The notes: a model not told the origin generated them from the sequence alone. A stretch of DNA of 7,202 nt from Anaerolineales bacterium UBA5069 (GCA_002415895.1 DIAV01000334.1:1-7202); one strand, 5' to 3'; shown: positions 1-6,490, numbered from the stretch's first letter. Made by a program: numbers and translations.

Positions 1-305
1 AGCACTTGCAAGATGCAGCACTAAAGCAGCCGCTACGCACGATGGCTCTAATTTGCGAGACGCAGCACCAACGTGACACCGGCATGAATACAACGTCTCA
101 ACGCAAAGGCACAAAGGTGCGCAAAGCAGCGCAAAGCAGCGCAAAGCAGCGCAAAGCAGCGCAAAGAACAGCCTCATCTGTGTACCTACGCCTTATGCTT
201 GCCTGTTCGCGTTATTTTGCGGTCGTCGCGTCCTGCGTAGAGCTGTCGTTATTCTCCGGCCTCACTTCAGGAGCCGAGAATGTGCCTGCTTGCACTGGCG
301 CAGGT
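1..305. other. Gene-poor stretch at left edge
   Basis: I see no convincing gene here. The longest plus-strand frame (6-332) translates to a low-complexity Lys/Ala/Gln-rich stretch produced by the decamer repeat, followed by unremarkable sequence, and it runs into the tRNA promoter. A frame on the plus strand open from the left edge to about position 75, and one on the minus strand from 85 to the edge, could be the ends of neighbouring genes, but neither gives a recognisable peptide. The only structured element is the tandem repeat at 121-166. Confidence 0.5.
121..166. repeat. Tandem decamer repeat (4.6 copies)
   Basis: The unit GCAAAGCAGC is repeated four times exactly (121-160), followed by a partial fifth copy (GCAAAG, 161-166). 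Degenerate relatives precede it (GCAAAGGC and ACAAAGG between 103 and 117). The AAA tracts therefore fall at 10-bp spacing, one helical turn, which could give mild curvature, although A3 tracts bend weakly. There are no spacers, so this is not a CRISPR array. It lies about 140 bp upstream of the tRNA promoter. Confidence 0.9.
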
Positions 306-335
306 TTGGCGGGGCGCGTGCGGCTATGCTAAAAT
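306..335 (+). promoter_or_regulatory. Extended -10 promoter of tRNA-Ser
   Basis: An extended -10 element TGCTAAAAT sits at 327-335, with TAAAAT at 330-335. A partial -35 (TTGGCG, 306-311) lies 18 bp upstream. Transcription would start near 342, directly before the first base of the mature tRNA, which fits a tRNA gene with almost no 5' leader. Confidence 0.65.
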
Positions 336-342
336 CGTCGGT

Positions 343-489
<147 letters not shown>

Positions 490-501
490 CGTATATACGA
501 C

Positions 502-530
502 TTGACGCCCTGCCCGCATGTGAGTAGACT
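502..530 (+). promoter_or_regulatory. Sigma-70-type promoter upstream of zinc-ribbon gene
   Basis: A -35 TTGACG (502-507) and a -10 TAGACT (525-530) are separated by exactly 17 bp. Transcription would start near 537, just outside the long inverted repeat and about 150 nt before the start codon at 687. The leader would contain the 18-bp palindrome at 637-654. A second TTGACA at 568-573 has no matching -10. Confidence 0.5.
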
Positions 531-636
531 CTCAGTAGCGCCACGTGGAGACCATCATGATCAACAATTGACATAGATAGGCATCCACGCCTGGTCATCG
601 ACGCCATCATCGCCGCCGCCGCAGCGCAAGCATTGA

Positions 637-654
637 CATGTCCGCCCGGACATG
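637..654. promoter_or_regulatory. 18-bp palindrome, candidate operator or leader hairpin
   Basis: CATGTCCG-cc-CGGACATG is a perfect inverted repeat with 8-bp arms and a 2-bp centre. It lies 32 bp before the chosen start of the downstream gene. The size and symmetry suit a dimeric repressor site. It could equally form a small hairpin in the mRNA leader if transcription starts near 537. No other copy was seen in the window. Confidence 0.45.
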
Positions 655-686
655 CCGCGCTTTGCTGCAAGAAGGGAGTGTGGGAC

Positions 687-1499
687 GTGAGCCCTCTCAA
701 GTTCCGTTTCGCGGGCAGCAATGCCGCGCGCCCCGTTGAAAGTCCCTCGAACCCCGTTCGCACGCCGGCAACGCAGAAAAACCCACAAGGTCTGCAGCGT
801 GCTCAGCCTGTCACACACCGGCCGGCGCCGCCCGCCTGTCCCTATTGTCGCGCGCCCGTTAGCAAAATTCCCGCATACAAGGCAATTTGCGACCGTTGCG
901 GCAAAACGTACTATGCGCGTGCGCGGCCGGGCGAGCGCCACCCTGCGCTGGTTACGGCGCGTCAGGTGGCGGCGCTGGATGAGAATCGCGCTACGCAGCC
1001 CAGCTACATGCGCCTGCCTACTCCTGCCGAAGCGCAGGAGGAGAACACCTATAACTGGTTTTGGGCGCATTCAAGCGCCGAAGGCCAATGGCGCAAACTC
1101 AGTCGCGCCGTCGCGCAACACGCACATGATGGCAACTGGCTGCTCTATCGCAACAGCCGCTTTGAGATGGCCGAAGTGCGCCGCAAGCAGGCGCGCCTGC
1201 GCGAGGCCCTGGATATTTACCTTGAAGTCTGGTACTTCGATCTGAATGGGCCGCGCGACGCGTGGGGTGTTTCGGGCACGCGCCGCATCTACGAGAGCGC
1301 GCCCTTCAGCCCGGCCAAGGGGTGCAGCGCGCCCGTGGTCGCGCGCTGGGTCAACCGTTTGTGCGTGCGACTGGAACTTGATCGCGGGTTGCTTGAACGT
1401 CGCTTCATGGATGTCGCCCTGCATGCGTATCACAGCCACGAAATGCCGCTGCCGCCCGCCGATGCATGGCGCGCCCTTGCCCCTGAAATCGTGGTGTAG
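687..1499 (+). CDS. Zinc-ribbon protein of unrecognised family (paralogue A)
   Basis: I do not recognise a named family. The GTG start at 687 is chosen because a GAAGGGAG-like ribosome site (671-678) lies 8 nt upstream; an in-frame TTG at 633 would add 18 residues inside the palindrome region. The 270-residue product begins with a Pro/Ala/Thr-rich, probably disordered stretch. A four-cysteine zinc ribbon follows, CPYC...CDRC (Cys 51, 54, 68, 71), and then a charged region. The C-terminal part is alpha-helical in appearance. Residues 148-192 hold a block with the signature REALDIYLEVWYFDLNGPRDA, and residues 219-270 form a second block; both match the protein at 3060-3650. The helix-turn-helix look (REAL...Y/LLEVW) resembles a TPR-like pair, which is inference. 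There is no signal peptide or membrane segment, so it is likely cytoplasmic. The zinc ribbon suggests binding to nucleic acid or protein, but no function can be assigned. Confidence 0.8.
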   Translation: MSPLKFRFAGSNAARPVESPSNPVRTPATQKNPQGLQRAQPVTHRPAPPACPYCRAPVSKIPAYKAICDRCGKTYYARARPGERHPALVTARQVAALDENRATQPSYMRLPTPAEAQEENTYNWFWAHSSAEGQWRKLSRAVAQHAHDGNWLLYRNSRFEMAEVRRKQARLREALDIYLEVWYFDLNGPRDAWGVSGTRRIYESAPFSPAKGCSAPVVARWVNRLCVRLELDRGLLERRFMDVALHAYHSHEMPLPPADAWRALAPEIVV

Positions 1500-1589
1500 G
1501 TCATTCTGTGCAGCCCATTCAGTGTGTGTGATGGGGCGAGGCGTAGGGCATGGTTTGCGTGGGAGGTGATCGCCGGGCAGGATAGAGCG

Positions 1590-1598
1590 TGCTACAAT
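1590..1598 (+). promoter_or_regulatory. Extended -10 promoter of lipoprotein gene
   Basis: TGCTACAAT (1590-1598) is an extended -10 motif with -10 hexamer TACAAT. No good -35 is visible at 16-18 bp, as is common for extended -10 promoters. The start site would be near 1605, about 83 nt before the ATG at 1688. It closely resembles the tRNA promoter motif TGCTAAAAT in this window. Confidence 0.5.
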
Positions 1599-1687
1599 GT
1601 GCGCATCACCGTGCACTGCTTACGCTGGCGTGTGGTGGCGTTGCAGAGCCGGTCGCTATCCCAACCTGAGCCGGGAACACAGAGACT

Positions 1688-2977
1688 ATGGGTATGACCT
1701 CCCCACGCGCACACCTGCGCGAATGCCGGGCGTATTTGGCTGTGCGCTGCACCGGCAGGATGCGGTGGGTGTTTGTACCGCCTCTGCTGGCTTTGGCTTT
1801 GGCCATGAGCAGTTGTACGGATGCCGCAGTGGTGCCCCCGCCCAGCCCGACACAAACGCCGGTTGAGCTTCTGCAGATTGTGCCGACAGCCACGATGCCG
1901 CCACCGGCGATGGCTATGCCCCCTACGGCCGCCCCCACCCTCGTGCCCAGCGCCACCCCAACACCCCTGCCTGAAGACGGTGTGGTTGTTGAGGTGCTGC
2001 AAGGGGATATGCTGCGCGTACTCATTGATGGCGACGAGAAGATCGTGCGTTTGTTGGGGGTTGTGTCACCGCCGTTGGATGATGCGCTGGGGCCGCTGGC
2101 GCTGGAGGCGACCAAAGGGATTGTGCAGGGGCAGCGCGTGCGCCTGGAACGTGATGTAACGCAGTGGGACAATGCGCTCCTGCGCTATGTCTACCGCGAG
2201 AGCGATAATCTCTTTGTAAATGCAGAGGTGGTGCGGCAGGGCTGGGGGCGCGCTGTCGTTGTGCTGCCCGACGTGGCGCAACGCACAACGCTGGAAGATT
2301 CCGAAGCGCAAGCCGCGGGGGCTGCGGTGGGCATGTGGGTGGCAGTCAGCGGACCGGCAACGAACCAACCCGCAACGCTCTATCTCGGGCCAGGCGTGGA
2401 ATTTTCGGTGAGCTCGAACCTGCCCACAAACAGCGCGCTACGCATCGATGCCACCAGCACTGACGGGCACTGGTTCCGAGTAGATGGAGGTCAGTGGATT
2501 CCTGACTTTTTTGTGGCGAATGCGCCACCAGTGACGTCGCTGCCACTTGCCTCAGTGCCCACGCCAACGCCAAACTGGACGGCAACCCCTGTGCCCACGC
2601 CGAGCGAAGCGACGGCCACACCATCGCCCGTGCCCACATTTGCCATTGGCGCAATCAAGATTGTGCAGGTAGACAGAATCAATGAGTATTTTGTGCTGCG
2701 CAATGATACGACGGGTGCGATTGGACTTGCAGATTGGAAACTGAAGTCGGAGAATGGTGGGGAAATTTGCTTCCTCAGCGGCGTGATTGGGCCGGGCGGC
2801 GTGGCGCGCTTCTGGTCTCGGGCAGATGCACCGCCGCCCGACTATGCGTGCGCGCTTGAGTGGCAAATGTGGGCCGACCTTGAGGACGAGACTGCACTGC
2901 TCTTTGACCCGTCGGGCCAGATTGTTGACCGCAAGGAGTATCCGATCTACACAGCGCCGGTTGTGCCGACGCCATGA
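1688..2977 (+). CDS. Lipoprotein: degenerate thermonuclease, SH3-like and lamin-tail domains
   Basis: This is a probable cell-surface lipoprotein of 429 residues. A short hydrophobic signal (about residues 25-42) ends in the lipobox-like AMSSC, so the lipidated Cys would be 43. Starting at ATG 1760 (residue 25) would give a more typical signal peptide than ATG 1688; neither start has a strong ribosome site. A Pro/Thr-rich linker (44-97) is followed by a thermonuclease-like (SNase) fold at about 99-220, seen from IVRLLGV, LLRYVY and VNAEVVRQGWG. Against staphylococcal nuclease, Arg35 is kept (R121). The DGDT loop reads QGDM (105-108), and Asp40 and Glu43 become Val126 and Pro129. Arg87 becomes Ala163. 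Nuclease activity is therefore doubtful. Residues 225-280 (LYLGPGVEFSV...DGHWFRVDGGQW) look like a bacterial SH3 domain. After a second Pro/Thr linker, residues 319-424 (EYFVLRN...IGLADWKLKS) look like a lamin-tail domain. I infer a binding or scaffold role outside the membrane. Confidence 0.82.
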   Translation: MGMTSPRAHLRECRAYLAVRCTGRMRWVFVPPLLALALAMSSCTDAAVVPPPSPTQTPVELLQIVPTATMPPPAMAMPPTAAPTLVPSATPTPLPEDGVVVEVLQGDMLRVLIDGDEKIVRLLGVVSPPLDDALGPLALEATKGIVQGQRVRLERDVTQWDNALLRYVYRESDNLFVNAEVVRQGWGRAVVVLPDVAQRTTLEDSEAQAAGAAVGMWVAVSGPATNQPATLYLGPGVEFSVSSNLPTNSALRIDATSTDGHWFRVDGGQWIPDFFVANAPPVTSLPLASVPTPTPNWTATPVPTPSEATATPSPVPTFAIGAIKIVQVDRINEYFVLRNDTTGAIGLADWKLKSENGGEICFLSGVIGPGGVARFWSRADAPPPDYACALEWQMWADLEDETALLFDPSGQIVDRKEYPIYTAPVVPTP

Positions 2978-3009
2978 CGTTCGGATCTGGCTTGTGTGTG
3001 GCTAATGGG

Positions 3010-3040
3010 TTGAACCGACCGGTTGGTAAGTCATTATCAT
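3010..3040 (+). promoter_or_regulatory. Possible promoter of paralogue B
   Basis: TTGAAC (3010-3015) and TATCAT (3035-3040) resemble -35 and -10 boxes, but the spacing is 19 bp, longer than ideal. An alternative -10 (TTATCA, 3034-3039) gives 18 bp. The start site would lie only about 13 nt before ATG 3060, leaving little room for a ribosome site. The gene may instead be read through from the lipoprotein gene. Confidence 0.25.
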
Positions 3041-3059
3041 CGTTGCCATCATCGCTGAA

Positions 3060-3650
3060 ATGAGTTGGACTTTGGCTTCAATTTTTCTCAGACTGCGGCG
3101 CGCCCTGTGGCGCACGCATAACGCACCTTCGTATGCGCCGAGTGTGCCATTATCGCCGCCACTGATTTTGCAGGAGCGATCCACCCTTTCCGCTGACGGT
3201 CTGCCAATGCCGGCGGGCGCGCAGGCGCTACCGGCCGATTGGCCCGAGCGCGTGCGCCAGCTTCACCTGTGGGCACGCGCCGGACAATGGCTGCGCTATC
3301 GCGACGGCCGCATTGCCATGGCCGAAACGCTGCTGCGGAACGGTCGCACCGGCGAGGCTCTGGAGCAGTTGCTCGAAGTCTGGTTTGTGGACTTGAATGG
3401 GCCGCGCAATGCGCTGCCGCCGCGCGAAGCGTTATTGGCGACTGAACAATCACCGCTGGATCCTGCAGCCGGCGCAACGCAGGCGCGCGTCCGCAAGCAA
3501 GTGCGCCGGCTTATTGCGCAGCTTGAACTCGAAGCCGACGAGGTACAGGCGATCTTCTTTGCCGTTACCAGCACGACCTATCGCCGCTACCGCTTGCCGG
3601 TGAGTCCATCGCAAGCTTGGCAGGCTGTTGGCCTCCAAATCATCGATTAG
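3060..3650 (+). CDS. Unrecognised protein, paralogue B of the 687-1499 product
   Basis: This is a 196-residue protein of no family that I recognise. It is homologous to the C-terminal two thirds of the protein at 687-1499. Residues 74-118 (signature GEALEQLLEVWFVDLNGPRNA) match it at 24 of 45 positions without gaps. Residues 145-196 match its last 52 residues at 15 positions, also without gaps. The cysteine zinc ribbon of the relative is absent; in its place is a short N-terminus with a basic, amphipathic-looking segment (about 5-18) and a Pro-rich stretch. The start at ATG 3060 is uncertain because no clear ribosome site precedes it; ATG 3207 (residue 50) would still keep the conserved core. 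It lies 82 bp after the lipoprotein gene on the same strand. The conserved core looks helical and TPR-like, which would suit protein-protein contact, but this is inference. Confidence 0.8.
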   Translation: MSWTLASIFLRLRRALWRTHNAPSYAPSVPLSPPLILQERSTLSADGLPMPAGAQALPADWPERVRQLHLWARAGQWLRYRDGRIAMAETLLRNGRTGEALEQLLEVWFVDLNGPRNALPPREALLATEQSPLDPAAGATQARVRKQVRRLIAQLELEADEVQAIFFAVTSTTYRRYRLPVSPSQAWQAVGLQIID

Positions 3651-3725
3651 CCAGGAAGTTCCTTGTTGCTCGCGCGATTTCGTGCGATCATGGTGCAAAT
3701 GCGAACTGCACTGCACAAAGAATGA

Positions 3726-3731
3726 GAGAGG
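3726..3731 (+). promoter_or_regulatory. Ribosome binding site of hydrolase gene
   Basis: GAGAGG lies 6 nt before the ATG at 3738 and supports that start over downstream alternatives. Confidence 0.6.
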
Positions 3732-3737
3732 CCGATT

Positions 3738-4361
3738 ATGGCATTGACTTTTGCACCCGGCGAGATGGTCGCACTCCCTGAGATACCCCTTGCGCCCGAA
3801 GTGGCGCTGCACGCTGCCGAGAGTGCTGTTATCGTTGTGGACATGCAGAATGACTTTGTTACATCGGGGGGGCGGCTTGTGGTGCCCGACGCCCAGGCCA
3901 CCGTTCCGGCCATTGCTGCGCTGCTGGCGCGCGCACGCGCCGCCAACGTGCACGTGGCCTATACGCAGGATACCCACCTGGAAGGCGACAAGGAGTGGGC
4001 CATTTGGCCTGAGCATTGCCGGCGCGGCACGTGGGGCTGGGAGATTATCAACGAACTTGCGCCGCATGCCGATGACCTGGTTGTACAGAAGTGCCGGTAC
4101 GATGGTTTCTACGATACGGCACTCGATCATTACTTGAGCCGCGTGTGGAACGTCAAGCACCTGGTTATTGTGGGCACAATTGCCAGCATTTGTGTGCTGC
4201 ACACAGCGGCCTCGGCAGGGCTGCGCTGGTTCCATGTGGTGACGCCTGCCGACGGTGTGTCGGCGCTCAACGACTTTGATCAGGCGCTGGCGCTGCGGCA
4301 GATCTCCTGGCTCTATGCCGGGCAGGTGGTGCGGCAGGGTGCAGACGTGAAATTCGTATAG
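3738..4361 (+). CDS. Isochorismatase-family cysteine hydrolase, nicotinamidase-like
   Basis: This is a 207-residue member of the isochorismatase/nicotinamidase superfamily, of typical length. These cytoplasmic enzymes hydrolyse amides or vinyl ethers through an Asp-Lys-Cys triad. Here the triad is Asp35 (VVDMQNDF), Lys118 (VVQKCRYDGF) and Cys152 (GTIASICVLHTA). The family's usual cis-peptide next to the Cys would fall within residues 147-151. Some features point to the nicotinamidase (PncA) side: the QNDF...GGRLVVP loop, Asp78-x-His80, and WPEHCRRGTWG with His93. The two histidines and Asp78 sit where PncA binds metal. On the other side, the TQDTH sequence is not the usual DWHP, and the KCRYDGFYDT segment is more like general cysteine hydrolases such as RutB. 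The exact substrate is therefore open. The gene stands alone, 87 bp after the previous one, with its own ribosome site, and ends before a terminator. Confidence 0.9.
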   Translation: MALTFAPGEMVALPEIPLAPEVALHAAESAVIVVDMQNDFVTSGGRLVVPDAQATVPAIAALLARARAANVHVAYTQDTHLEGDKEWAIWPEHCRRGTWGWEIINELAPHADDLVVQKCRYDGFYDTALDHYLSRVWNVKHLVIVGTIASICVLHTAASAGLRWFHVVTPADGVSALNDFDQALALRQISWLYAGQVVRQGADVKFV

Positions 4362-4413
4362 CGATAGTTTCCGATCGGCGTATGATCGCGCCCAATCGCA
4401 CAGCTGCGGCAGG

Positions 4414-4456
4414 CAAAAGCAGGAGGGCGGCCCATGCGGGCCGCCCTCTGATTTTG
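4414..4456. terminator. Bidirectional intrinsic terminator
   Basis: An 11-bp perfect GC-rich stem (GAGGGCGGCCC at 4423-4433, GGGCCGCCCTC at 4438-4448) has a 4-nt loop, ATGC. It is flanked by CAAAA (4414-4418) on the left and TTTTG (4452-4456) on the right, so it can work on both strands. It lies between two convergent genes: the hydrolase ends at 4361 and hpf ends at 4497. The U-tracts are short. Confidence 0.85.
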
Positions 4457-4496
4457 CCAGGCTGTCTCGACCGTACGCGGGTCGTTGTCCCGCTTG

Positions 4497-5069
4497 CTAT
4501 GCGATCTGTGGCTCCAGCAGACCGTAATTGCCATCCTTGCGCCGGTAGATGACGTTGGCAACACGGCTTTCGGGGTTGAAGTAAACGAAGAAGTCGTGGC
4601 CCAGCAATTCCATCTGTTCAACGGCTTCCTGCTCGTCCATGGGCTGGATGACGAACTGCTTGCGCCGAATAATCTGGCCGATCACCTCTTCGGGCTCTGA
4701 ATCCGCGGCGGCCACAGCCGCAGCCACGAGTTCGCTCTGGGCCGCCACAGATGCAGTTGAGCGACGGCGCTCGGTGGTGGCACGCCCCTTGAAGCGCTCT
4801 ATCTGACGCGAGATCTTGTCGACCACGGCGTCGATTGAGGCGAAGATATCGCTGGTCGTTTCTTCGGCACGCAGAATCTGCCCGTTGGACCACATGGTAA
4901 TCTGCACTGTGTAGCGGTCGGCCGCCGATTTGGCGGCCATTTGGCTGATTTCGGTGCGCACCTCATTCAGGTTGGGCAGATAGCGCTCTAGCCTCTGCAC
5001 TTTCTTTGCAACATATTCCTCAATCCAATCGGTAATTTCGACATTGCGGCCATGAACAATCACTTTCAT
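4497..5069 (-). CDS. hpf: Ribosome hibernation promoting factor, long form
   Basis: This is a 190-residue long-form HPF (RaiA/YfiA family). It binds the decoding region of the 30S subunit in stationary phase or stress, and through its C-terminal domain pairs ribosomes into inactive 100S dimers. The N-terminal domain (about 1-100) starts [20 protein letters not shown] and shows the alternating strand-helix pattern of the family. A variable Ala-rich linker (about 101-127) follows. The C-terminal dimerisation domain (about 128-190) contains [33 protein letters not shown] and [16 protein letters not shown]. The start at 5069 is set by a strong ribosome site, AAAGGAG (complement of 5078-5084), 8 nt upstream; an upstream in-frame ATG at 5117 has no such support. 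It is transcribed from a near-consensus promoter at 5349-5377, leaving a leader of about 270 nt. The gene stands alone and ends at the bidirectional terminator. Confidence 0.97.
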   Translation of the reverse strand: MKVIVHGRNVEITDWIEEYVAKKVQRLERYLPNLNEVRTEISQMAAKSAADRYTVQITMWSNGQILRAEETTSDIFASIDAVVDKISRQIERFKGRATTERRRSTASVAAQSELVAAAVAAADSEPEEVIGQIIRRKQFVIQPMDEQEAVEQMELLGHDFFVYFNPESRVANVIYRRKDGNYGLLEPQIA

Positions 5070-5348
5070 GGTCAGGTCTCCTTTCTGCATGGGTCGGCAA
5101 ATGGAGTCAATTGGCAAAGCGGCGCCGATGGGCGGCGTTCGCTCGTGACAACCGAGGATGCACTGATGCGCGCCGGTTTCAGCAGGACCGGCGCGTCAGG
5201 GAACGCAGATGCGCATGCGGAACATGGGTTGGTCGCGCCGAATTGCAGCGTGTGTGCGCGCTGTCGGGCGCAGGCTGCATGAGTGGCCGGTAGAGGACAG
5301 GGAGGTTGGGGCGTTGAAGTTGGGAGTGCACAGGGCATCCATGACTCA
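5070..5348 (-). other. Long 5' leader of hpf, no gene seen
   Basis: If the promoter at 5349-5377 drives hpf, this stretch is transcribed but untranslated. Frames here give no recognisable peptide. It contains a hairpin with 9-bp arms, CGCGCCGGT (5169-5177) and ACCGGCGCG (5187-5195), with a 9-nt loop and no U-tract, so it is probably not a terminator. The ribosome site AAAGGAG lies at its hpf-proximal end. I see no known riboswitch pattern. Confidence 0.45.
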
Positions 5349-5377
5349 ATTGTAGACCCCAACGTGTGGGCTGTCAA
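5349..5377 (-). promoter_or_regulatory. Near-consensus sigma-70 promoter of hpf
   Basis: On the minus strand a perfect -35 TTGACA (complement of 5372-5377) is followed after exactly 17 bp by TACAAT (complement of 5349-5354). This is the strongest promoter in the window. The start site would be near 5342. From the promoter to the comF stop at 5466 there are about 90 bp with no gene. Confidence 0.8.
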
Positions 5378-5465
5378 TCGGCGTTTTTGTGGCCGCCAGG
5401 GCGCTGCAAAAGGCAGGCCAGGGGCGCGGTGCGTTTTGCGCTGATGCCCATCACATATTCACGAG

Positions 5466-6206
5466 TCAGATTGTGAGTGGGTCATGCATGTGGGGCTGCA
5501 GGAGGGGACGGGCGAGTGTAAGGCCGTAGATGGCCGCAGCGCCTGCGTCGCGCGCTGCGGCGGCGCAGGCGCGCAATGTTGCACCCGTGGTGTAAACATC
5601 GTCGATCAGGAGCACGCGCTTGCCTGCCATGCCGAGCTGAGCCGTGAAGCTGTCGTGGACATTGACATCGCGCTGCTCCAGGGTGAGGCCCACCTGCGGG
5701 CGTGTATCACGGTGGCGCACCAGCCAGTCCGGCTCCAACGGCAGGCGCAACGCGTGGCACAGGTGTCTGGCCAGCAGCGCCGACTGGTTGTAGCCGCGTG
5801 ACGCAAGCCGATCTGCATGCAGGGGGACGGGGATGACAACATCAATGATCTGGTTCTGCCATGCGGGAGATGCCAACGCCGCTACCAGATAGCGTCCCAG
5901 CAGGGGTGCAAGCTGTGGCTGATTTGCGTACTTGAGGGCATGAATGGCAGGGCGCAACGGCTCGGCAAAGAGGGCGACGGCACGCGCCATGGCGATTGGG
6001 TCATCAACGCGACTGACGCAGGACGCACAGAGGGCCGCGCCGGCCTGGGGTTGGCCACAGCGCGGGCAGCAGGGCTGCGGAATGGGAGCCACGGCTTGCG
6101 CGCAAGCGTCACAGAAGAGGGCGCCGGGTTGGCCGCAGGCAACGCAGCTTGGCGGAAACACAAGGTCCGCCAGGGTCAGCGCCGTGCGGCGGAGCGAAGA
6201 TATCAT
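5466..6206 (-). CDS. comF: ComF family protein (phosphoribosyltransferase-like)
   Basis: This is a 246-residue ComF-family protein of normal length. The N-terminal part has several zinc-ribbon-like cysteine pairs (Cys 21/24, 32/35, 47/50, 60/63), as in ComF/GntX relatives. The rest is a type I phosphoribosyltransferase fold, with LKYANQ at about 91-96, IPVPLH...RGYNQSALLA at 125-146 and the PRPP loop VLLIDDVYTTGAT at 198-210. In Bacillus and other naturally competent bacteria ComF helps take up and process transforming DNA in the cytoplasm; in many species its role is unknown. The start at 6206 (MISSLRR) is chosen because the family begins there. An open frame extends upstream to 6356 but overlaps the pilin gene. 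No clear ribosome site precedes 6206. The pilin stop is only 49 nt upstream on the same strand, so the two may be cotranscribed. Confidence 0.94.
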   Translation of the reverse strand: MISSLRRTALTLADLVFPPSCVACGQPGALFCDACAQAVAPIPQPCCPRCGQPQAGAALCASCVSRVDDPIAMARAVALFAEPLRPAIHALKYANQPQLAPLLGRYLVAALASPAWQNQIIDVVIPVPLHADRLASRGYNQSALLARHLCHALRLPLEPDWLVRHRDTRPQVGLTLEQRDVNVHDSFTAQLGMAGKRVLLIDDVYTTGATLRACAAAARDAGAAAIYGLTLARPLLQPHMHDPLTI

Positions 6207-6255
6207 GCGCGGTCGATAGCACGCTGCAGGAGCGTGCCGGGAAGGGGCGGTGACG

Positions 6256-6429
6256 TTAGGGAACCACGGGACCCGCAGGAAACCACGTTTGCAGGAGATC
6301 ATTAATGAAGGTGCGCAAATCATCGCCCAGAATGAGCAGGATAGCCAGCAGCACAATGGCCAGCAAAATGATGATCAGCGCGTATTCAACAAAGCTCTGC
6401 CCGCCGCGGCCGGACGGCAACCTGGACAT
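6256..6429 (-). CDS. Flp/Fap-type (type IVb) pilin precursor, 57 aa
   Basis: This short gene encodes a prepilin of the Flp family, the subunit of Tad pili for surface attachment. The peptide opens MSRLPSGRGG with a basic leader, followed by QSFVEYALII. This is the classical class IV prepilin site: cleavage after Gly10, then Glu at +5 and Tyr at +6 of the mature protein. A single hydrophobic helix (about 18-34) and a short polar tail (GDDLRTFINDLLQTWFPAGPVVP) follow. The length is normal for Flp pilins. A good ribosome site, GAAAGGA (complement of 6437-6443), lies 7 nt before the ATG. It would be exported, cut by a TadV/CpaA-type peptidase and assembled by a Tad machinery. No tad gene is in the window, so it may be an orphan pilin. 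comF follows 49 nt downstream. Confidence 0.92.
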   Translation of the reverse strand: MSRLPSGRGGQSFVEYALIIILLAIVLLAILLILGDDLRTFINDLLQTWFPAGPVVP

Positions 6430-6490
6430 GGCCCAATCCTTTCATCCGAGCGGCGGCGCCTGTGCGCAGCCGTAGCAACTCTCAGACCCG

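Noticed and set aside
121..166. CRISPR array
   Set aside because: The repeats are only 10 bp and directly adjacent, with no spacers.
561..1070. Minus-strand open frame of 169 codons
   Set aside because: It is antisense to the zinc-ribbon gene, has an Arg-rich low-information translation and no ribosome site.
1071..1616. Minus-strand open frame of 181 codons
   Set aside because: It is antisense to the conserved part of paralogue A, whose protein-level homology to paralogue B shows which strand is coding.
1606..2172. Minus-strand open frame of 188 codons with Gly/Val runs
   Set aside because: It is the complement of the Pro/Thr linker and nuclease-like domain of the lipoprotein.
3450..4235. 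Minus-strand open frame of 261 codons
   Set aside because: It lies opposite the well-supported hydrolase gene and the end of paralogue B, has no recognisable motif, and its Cys/His/Arg-rich composition is typical of an antisense shadow in GC-rich DNA.
5169..5195. Terminator between comF and hpf
   Set aside because: The 9-bp-arm hairpin lacks a U-tract on either strand and lies inside the predicted hpf leader.
5817..6305. Plus-strand open frame of 162 codons
   Set aside because: It is antisense to comF, whose zinc-ribbon and PRPP motifs are unmistakable.
6207..6356. 50-residue N-terminal extension of comF
   Set aside because: It overlaps the pilin gene in another frame and ComF proteins start near the residue encoded at 6206.
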